Source: an uncultured Kiloniellales bacterium (GTDB lineage Bacteria > Pseudomonadota > Alphaproteobacteria > Kiloniellales > JAKSDN01). Taken from it: a stretch of DNA of 41,173 nt. The notes beneath the pieces are model-generated. The model had not been told where the DNA came from and ran no database searches. It saw only the letters and a program-made list of their open reading frames with translations. Position numbers and translations under genes: made by a program. The stretch's first letter is position 1. Every line of letters starts with the position of its first letter. This document shows, piece after piece, positions 35,226 to 41,173 of this stretch. Where the stretch lies: positions 1 through 41,173 of the forward strand of contig CAMYKD010000042.1 of assembly GCA_947258885.1 (NCBI GenBank), read 5' to 3'.

Positions 35226-36023
35226 TCAGGACATGGGCTCGATCACCAAGAGGTCGCCCTTCAGATAGATCTGGACGGTCCGGCCGATCAGGTGGTCGTC
35301 CATATCCTCCCTGACCAGCCAGTGTCCGGCGATCGAAACGAGTTCCGCCTGCAGGCTACGGCAGAAGATGCGGGCCGAGGTGTCGCCCGAGACGCCGGCC
35401 AGCGCGCGGCCGCGCAGGGCGCCATAGACGTGGACATGCCCGTCGGCGAGCAGTTCGGCCCCGGCACTCACGGTACTGAGCACGACCAGGTCGCCCTGCT
35501 GGGCGTAGACCTGGCGCCCGGAGCGGATCGGTCGGGTGACCAGCGTGGTCCCGCCGTCCATCTGCACGGGCGGTTCGGAGGGCTTGACGGACTGGTTTGC
35601 GGATGGCTCGGCAGGCGGCTTGGCGGGCGGCTCGGCAGACGGCTTGGCGGCGGCGGGTTCCTCCAGGGGCTGGGCCGCGCGCCACATGGGGAAAACGCTC
35701 ATGCCCGCGTTGATGGCGCCCTGGTTCTGCTCCTCGGTGCCGTTCTGGACGCCGACCGGCACCAGCTTATGCTGGCGCAGACGCCGGCCGAGTTCGGCAA
35801 AGTTGAAAGGCCCCGACCCCGCGAGGCCCTCCAGGTCGAGCACGACCGGCGCGTGCCGGTAGAAATTCGGCGCCTGGGCGATCTTGTCCAGCAGCCACTG
35901 AAAGAAGTTCGGGTTCTTGAGATCGATGAGCTGCAGCACCAGCAAGGTGTAGGAACCGCCGCGCAGCTTGAAAGCCTGGGGCTCTCCGGGCGCCGGCGCG
36001 TTGCCTTGGCTTGCCACGGTCAT
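35226..36023 (-). CDS. minC: Septum-site determining protein MinC
   Basis: A 265-residue FtsZ-assembly inhibitor. The N-terminal domain (about 17-115) has FKLRGGSYTLLVLQL and VVLDLEGL. A Pro/Ala/Glu/Lys-rich linker (about 126-156) with PPAKPPAEPSA repeats joins the C-terminal beta-helix (about 165-265), which has TRPIRSGRQVYAQQGDLVVLSTVSAGAELLADG and HVYGALRGRALAG. The ATG at 36023 was chosen since the N-domain begins soon after; the 27 codons upstream are not family-like. It is first in minCDE. Confidence 0.93.
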   Translation of the reverse strand: MTVASQGNAPAPGEPQAFKLRGGSYTLLVLQLIDLKNPNFFQWLLDKIAQAPNFYRHAPVVLDLEGLAGSGPFNFAELGRRLRQHKLVPVGVQNGTEEQNQGAINAGMSVFPMWRAAQPLEEPAAAKPSAEPPAKPPAEPSANQSVKPSEPPVQMDGGTTLVTRPIRSGRQVYAQQGDLVVLSTVSAGAELLADGHVHVYGALRGRALAGVSGDTSARIFCRSLQAELVSIAGHWLVREDMDDHLIGRTVQIYLKGDLLVIEPMS

Positions 36024-36523
36024 CCTTTCATCGGGCTCCCGCAGGGCGAATTGCCGCGAAGCGAGCAGGCGGCGGTACCGCTTGGATGGCATCGAGGCTG
36101 TCACCGTATGACCCGTCCCATGGCTTCACCAAGCCTTTCTCCCGCCAAGCCCTTGATCGCACGAACGGCACCCTGGCTGTTGCCGGTGCCGAGCCGCGTC
36201 CGCCCCCGATCCGTACCGGGCCGGCGGCGAATCGGCTCGGCGGAATCATAGCATGTAGCGACCGCCGACAACCACCGGCGTCCGCTCCCGGAAATCCGCA
36301 CGTTACAAGACACCCGTCACCACCCGAGCAAACCCAATCGCCCTCGAGCCCGGACCGAGGTTAAGGCGGCCCTTATGGAGGGGGAAAGGGGCAAAAAAAG
36401 GGCAGTAGGCACGCTCGGCACGTTATCTGCGTTATGGTTTACGAGTGGTTAACTCCTGTCGGGGGCCTGTCACGGCGGGGGCGGGCCAGGGCGATTCCCT
36501 TCGCGCCGGGAGGCGCGCGGCTC
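36024..36523. other. 500-nt intergenic stretch upstream of minC
   Basis: No credible gene is seen on either strand. On the minus strand TTGTCG (36271-36266), a short 15-nt spacer and TATGAT (36250-36245) form a weak candidate promoter for minCDE. The rest (36290-36523) has purine-rich runs but no terminator with a T tract after the acyltransferase stop, and no repeat that I can recognise. Confidence 0.5.
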
Positions 36524-37489
36524 TCAAGGCTTTTCAGGCCTGGCCGCGTCGGGCCAGCGGCGCTTCCAGCAGATCCATTGCTCGGGCCGCTTGCGGATCC
36601 AGGCCTCGAAGCGCTCGTTGATCTTGCGGGTCATCTGCAGCGCCCGTGTCTGGCAGTCGGCGGCGTCGCCGCCCGGCTTGACCGGATGGTGGAACGTTAC
36701 GCGGAACCGTGCACCGCCGGTCCGTTCGACCTGGACCGGAACGAGATCGCAATCGAACTTCAGCGCCAGCCGCGCCGGCGAGATCGAGGTGAGCGCATCC
36801 CGACCGAAAAACGTCACGGGCTCACCCCCTCGGACCCTCTGGTCGACGAGCAGGCCGACAGAGGTGCCGTTCTGGAGATCGCGCAGGAGGCGGCGGCTGG
36901 CCGCTTTCTTGGTGACGAAGTCGCAACCCACGACGCAGCGCTTGCGCTGCAGCATGCGGTCGATGAAGGGGTTCCTCAAGGGGGTGTAGACGACGGTCAG
37001 GGGAACACCCATCGCCACGGCCATGGCGGCGGTCAGTTCCCAGTTGGCCAAATGCGCCGTGACGAAGACCACGGGTTTGCCCGCGCGGCGGTAGGCCTGG
37101 ATGTCCCAGTCCAGCACCACCTCGACACGGTCCTCGGCTCCATGGATACAAAGCGCCTTGAGGTGGGCATATTCCGCCAATAGCTGACCCACGCTTCCCC
37201 AGACCTCTCGGGCCAGCTCGTCGATCTCCGGCTCGCTCTTTTCCGGGAGAACCCGGCGCAGGTTGCGCTTGATGCGCTGGGTTCTGCTGAGGCGCGGTGT
37301 CATGGCCTTCAACATCCTCCGGCCCAGCGACGTCGCCCGGTCGGTCGGCAACAATGCGGCGACTTGCCAGAACGCGCCCATCGCGAGGGCCTCGGCGAAC
37401 CACTTCAGGCTTCGGAGGAGCCGGGCCAGATGATGGGCGCCGCGGGCTTTCATTGGCTCCCGCGGCGCCTCTACGGTCATTATCGCCAT
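36524..37489 (-). CDS. LpxL/HtrB-type lipid A acyltransferase
   Basis: A 321-residue lysophospholipid-acyltransferase family protein. The catalytic HxxxxE-type motif is TAHLANWELT. Other family marks are VYTPLRNPFIDRMLQRKR, GLLVDQRVRGGEPVTFFGR and the final PEQWICWKRRWP. These enzymes add secondary acyl chains to lipid A at the inner membrane. An N-terminal helix (about 30-50) could anchor it. The start could be 37489, 37480 or 37453; the last has GGGAG at a good distance. It stands between minC and the DUF3108 gene, all on the minus strand but with large gaps. Confidence 0.87.
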   Translation of the reverse strand: MAIMTVEAPREPMKARGAHHLARLLRSLKWFAEALAMGAFWQVAALLPTDRATSLGRRMLKAMTPRLSRTQRIKRNLRRVLPEKSEPEIDELAREVWGSVGQLLAEYAHLKALCIHGAEDRVEVVLDWDIQAYRRAGKPVVFVTAHLANWELTAAMAVAMGVPLTVVYTPLRNPFIDRMLQRKRCVVGCDFVTKKAASRRLLRDLQNGTSVGLLVDQRVRGGEPVTFFGRDALTSISPARLALKFDCDLVPVQVERTGGARFRVTFHHPVKPGGDAADCQTRALQMTRKINERFEAWIRKRPEQWICWKRRWPDAARPEKP

Positions 37490-37645
37490 GTTTCAGATTC
37501 TTCGATCATGAGACTGTCGGACAGCAAATTCGCGGGGCCGGCGCTCGCCGAACTTATGATCGAGTCGGGGCCATCCGCAGCCCCAATGTTCGTCTTCCTT
37601 GCGCAAATCTTCTCTCCGGGGCCGCGGGTGCTGGCGGCAGGGCGC

Positions 37646-38467
37646 TCAGCGGGCGGCGTGTTCAATCCGGTTCTGCTGCAGGGCTTCCACCAGGTGCAGC
37701 ACCATACGGCCCTTGTTGGTTTTGCCCTCGAGGCGCACGGGCACCGCGGCCTCGCCTTCGGCGACCGGGGCCATCCACACCTTCACGGTGGACGGAAAGG
37801 CGCGGCGGGACCGCTTCTTTTTCTTGAAACCGGCCAACGGCTCGACGGCGACCCGGCACACGGTCGCCGGACCGCTGTAGATGCCGTAGCTGTTCGGCCG
37901 AAGGGTCCGCGTGCCCACCTGGGTGACCACCAGGTCGTAACGCCGCCGGCCGTCGTAGACCGGGATGCTGCCTTCGCAGCGGCCGATACGGGTAAAGGCC
38001 TCGATGATCGAGAACACGGCGCTCGCCGGATCGAGCGTGCCGGACTTCAGGGTCTCCGGCATCTCGAGCTGGCGCTTGGCATCCTTTTTCGGTTCCACCC
38101 GCACGTCGAGCGAGCCGTCGTTCAGGTAGGTGATGTCCTGGCGGCGCTTCTTGCCCCGCTTCTTGGAGGTGCTTCGGTAGTGCGTGGGCCTCAGCCCGTC
38201 CTCATCCGCGATGCCGTGGGTGCGCGCCTTCAGCTTGTACGGGTACAGCAGCTTGACCAGCCCCTCGGTGCGCGCGGAGAGTTTGACGCTGTAGGTGGTA
38301 TCGCCGCGGTCGAGGCGGGTCTCGAAGCTGAATGCGTGCAGTCCACCCTCCCAGAGGTGGTAGGAGAGGGCGACGCTTCCCGGCGCTTCCGCGGACACGG
38401 TAGCGGTCGGTAGGATGGCCGACAGGAGGATGCCGAGGAGCAGGTACCGGGTGCGTGTGCGCATCAT
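37646..38467 (-). CDS. DUF3108 exported protein
   Basis: A 273-residue protein with a signal peptide (1-26). The mature part fits DUF3108: LSYHLWEGGLHAFSFETRLDRGDTTYSVKLSARTEG, then LRPTHYRSTSKKRGKKR, LDPASAVFSIIEAF, IPVYDGRRRYDLVVTQ and VWMAPVAEGEAAVPVRLEGKT. It is predicted to be a periplasmic beta-rich protein of unknown role, common in Gram-negative bacteria. The start codon ATGATG has only a weak ribosome site (GTCGGAT). It is divergent from kbl. Confidence 0.85.
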   Translation of the reverse strand: MMRTRTRYLLLGILLSAILPTATVSAEAPGSVALSYHLWEGGLHAFSFETRLDRGDTTYSVKLSARTEGLVKLLYPYKLKARTHGIADEDGLRPTHYRSTSKKRGKKRRQDITYLNDGSLDVRVEPKKDAKRQLEMPETLKSGTLDPASAVFSIIEAFTRIGRCEGSIPVYDGRRRYDLVVTQVGTRTLRPNSYGIYSGPATVCRVAVEPLAGFKKKKRSRRAFPSTVKVWMAPVAEGEAAVPVRLEGKTNKGRMVLHLVEALQQNRIEHAAR

Positions 38468-38828
38468 ATCCGACTTACGTGGCGAGGCGGCCTTTCATCC
38501 CCGACCGGCATGCCGAGGGATAAAGGCGGAACAGTCTGCCGAACGTGTGTTTACAATTCGTTAATCTTTCGGCGGATCGCGCCGAATGCCCGGAAGCTGC
38601 GCCCCCCAAGGCTCCCTAATCTAGTACGATTGAACCAGCAATGTGAGGTAAACGGCAACCGGATTCAAGACATCACCGCCCATGTCCCATATTTGACCCA
38701 AGATCCGGGCTGCGGTTCGCCGGGCGCAGGCCGCGCGGCTCGGGATTGGCCTTGCCCGCCAATCTGTGCTAACGCATTCGCCGCGCATCCGGGACTCCGT
38801 CCGGCAATCTCGCTCGAGGGTGGCGCCG
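38468..38828. other. 361-nt divergent intergenic region
   Basis: This region between the DUF3108 gene and kbl must hold both promoters. A less GC-rich part at about 38545-38665 includes TTTACAATTCGTTAATCTTT. I see no convincing -35/-10 pair with proper spacing, no gene and no repeat. Confidence 0.5.
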
Positions 38829-40015
<1,187 letters not shown>

Positions 40016-40016
<1 letters not shown>

Positions 40017-40111
40017 AGGAAAAAGGGGACATTCTTCTTTTTCCTGGTCGGCTGTGCATAGCTGACGAGCCGGCCATCGAATGGAGAAAGATGAATGTCC
40101 CCTTTTTCCTT
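40016..40111. repeat. 96-bp inverted-repeat element between kbl and tdh
   Basis: A perfect 19-bp inverted repeat, AAGGAAAAAGGGGACATTC at 40016-40034 and its complement at 40093-40111, flanks 58 nt whose arms are themselves partly complementary (TTCTTTTTCC inside the left arm, GGAGAAAGAT inside the right). It uses the last base of the kbl stop codon. It looks like a mobile REP/MITE-like palindrome dispersed in proteobacteria; that class assignment is from recall. In mRNA it would form a long hairpin that could stabilise or separate the kbl and tdh messages. Confidence 0.75.
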
Positions 40112-40137
40112 TGCCGGCGGAAAGGAGAACCGACGCC

Positions 40138-41166
40138 ATGAAAGCTTTGGTCAAGGCGAAGCCCGAGCCGGGCCTGTGGCTCGAGGAGGTGCCCGAGCCG
40201 AAGGTCGGCCACAACGACCTGCTGGTCAAGGTGAGCAAGACCGCGATCTGCGGCACCGACATCCACATCTACAACTGGGACGAATGGTCGCAGGAGACCA
40301 TCCCGGTGCCCATGACCGTGGGCCACGAGTTCTGCGGCGTGGTGGTCGGCGCCGGCAGCGAGGTCAGCGGCTTCCGGACCGGCGACCGGGTCTCGGGCGA
40401 AGGCCACATCACCTGCGGCCAGTGCCGCAACTGCCGCGCCGGACGGCGCCATCTCTGCAGCCACACCCAGGGCATCGGCGTCAACCGGCCGGGCGCCTTC
40501 GCCGAGTATCTCGTGATCCCGGCGATGAACGCCTATCACCTGCCGGACAACATCGGCGACGAGGTGGCCGCGATCCTCGACCCGCTGGGCAACGCCACGC
40601 ACACGACGCTCAGCTTCGACCTGGTGGGCGAGGACGTTGTGATCACCGGCGCCGGGCCGATCGGCATCATGGCCGCGGCGATCGCGCGGCACGTCGGCGC
40701 GCGCCATGTCGTGGTCACCGACGTCAACGACTACCGGCTCGACATCGCCGAGCGGATGGGCGCGAGCCGCGCGGTCAACGTGGGCCGCGAGAGCCTCCGG
40801 GAGGTGATGGCGGAGCTCGGCATGGCTGAGGGCTTCGACGTCGGCCTGGAGATGTCGGGGGCGCCCGAGGCCTTCCGCGACATGCTGGAAAGCATGATCC
40901 ACGGCGGCCACATCGCCATGCTGGGCATCCCGCCGGGCGATTCGACCATCGACTGGCACCAGGTGATCTTCAAGGGCCTGACCCTCAAGGGCATCTACGG
41001 CCGCGAGATCTTCGAGACCTGGTACAAGATGACCTCGATGCTGCAGAGCGGCCTCGAGATCTCGCCGATCCTGACCCACCACTTCCCGGTCGACCGCTTC
41101 GAGGAGGGCTTCCAGGTCATGCGCTCCGGCCAGAGCGGCAAGGTGGTGCTCGACTGGAACGGCTAG
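40138..41166 (+). CDS. tdh: L-threonine 3-dehydrogenase
   Basis: A 342-residue zinc-dependent medium-chain dehydrogenase, which oxidises threonine to 2-amino-3-ketobutyrate with NAD, the substrate of Kbl. The catalytic zinc ligands Cys38 ([15 protein letters not shown]), His63 and Glu64 (VGHEFCG) are present, as is the structural zinc cluster [15 protein letters not shown]. The NAD motif is [15 protein letters not shown]. The ATG at 40138 has AAGGAGA upstream; the longer frame from 40081 runs through the inverted repeat and is rejected. Together with kbl it makes the two-step threonine-to-glycine route. Confidence 0.97.
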   Translation: MKALVKAKPEPGLWLEEVPEPKVGHNDLLVKVSKTAICGTDIHIYNWDEWSQETIPVPMTVGHEFCGVVVGAGSEVSGFRTGDRVSGEGHITCGQCRNCRAGRRHLCSHTQGIGVNRPGAFAEYLVIPAMNAYHLPDNIGDEVAAILDPLGNATHTTLSFDLVGEDVVITGAGPIGIMAAAIARHVGARHVVVTDVNDYRLDIAERMGASRAVNVGRESLREVMAELGMAEGFDVGLEMSGAPEAFRDMLESMIHGGHIAMLGIPPGDSTIDWHQVIFKGLTLKGIYGREIFETWYKMTSMLQSGLEISPILTHHFPVDRFEEGFQVMRSGQSGKVVLDWNG

Positions 41167-41173
41167 GCCTTGC

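Noticed and set aside
40081-40137. Upstream extension of tdh to an ATG at 40081
   Set aside because: It runs through the right arm of the inverted repeat, and a good AAGGAGA site supports the ATG at 40138.

Overview
The window is GC-rich with dense coding on both strands, and its gene content suggests a marine alphaproteobacterium of the Rhodospirillales type. Supporting points are the carA / yqeY-dnaG-rpoD arrangement, minCDE, a PAS_5-type protein, a ribbon-helix-helix protein, and a GN-class sortase with its single VIT/VWA target. This placement is inference from gene content; no search was run.

Layout. Positions 1-100 hold the 3' end of a structured RNA with a terminator, followed by a small membrane protein (216-773). 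On the minus strand from 6.0 kb down to 0.7 kb lie a response regulator and histidine kinase, then five exported proteins: a Cys-Pro-Asn repeat protein, a spondin_N protein, two small Cys-containing proteins of similar pattern, and the molybdoenzyme MsrP. Upstream of the five-gene set is an array of 11-bp-spaced CTTTA-like sites that could bind the neighbouring regulator. From 6.1 to 9.0 kb (minus) are a hydratase and an EF-G-like protein that lacks key GTPase residues. From 9.2 to 12.2 kb (plus) are a ribbon-helix-helix protein, a glyoxalase, and a two-gene Tat/GMC dehydrogenase ending at a clear terminator. A PanE-like reductase and an aspartate aminotransferase follow on the minus strand, then the VIT/VWA protein with its sortase, a PAS protein, a tail-anchored protein and two c-type cytochromes.

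From 20.3 to 29.3 kb is the macromolecular-synthesis region. carA is divergent from yqeY-dnaG-rpoD. rpoD carries a frameshift that fits a 40-nt loss removing region 2.3. Directly after it come three small ORFs derived from sigma-70 pieces: one with region 1.1 only, and two with regions 3-4 and no region 2. A P4-type integrase that has lost most catalytic residues, and a CAT-anticodon tRNA, close this segment. This sigma-fragment array is the most unusual part of the window.

From 29.4 to 41.2 kb are an AsmA-like protein, a D-aminoacylase-type amidohydrolase, a PaaK-like adenylating enzyme, a glycine-zipper surface protein, minCDE, an LpxL-type acyltransferase, a DUF3108 protein, and the threonine-degradation pair kbl-tdh with a 96-bp inverted-repeat element between them.

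Two indels disrupt otherwise well-conserved genes: a 34-bp tandem duplication in msrP and the apparent 40-nt deletion in rpoD. Undoing each restores the family-typical protein exactly, so assembly error or strain mixture should be excluded before either is read as biology.
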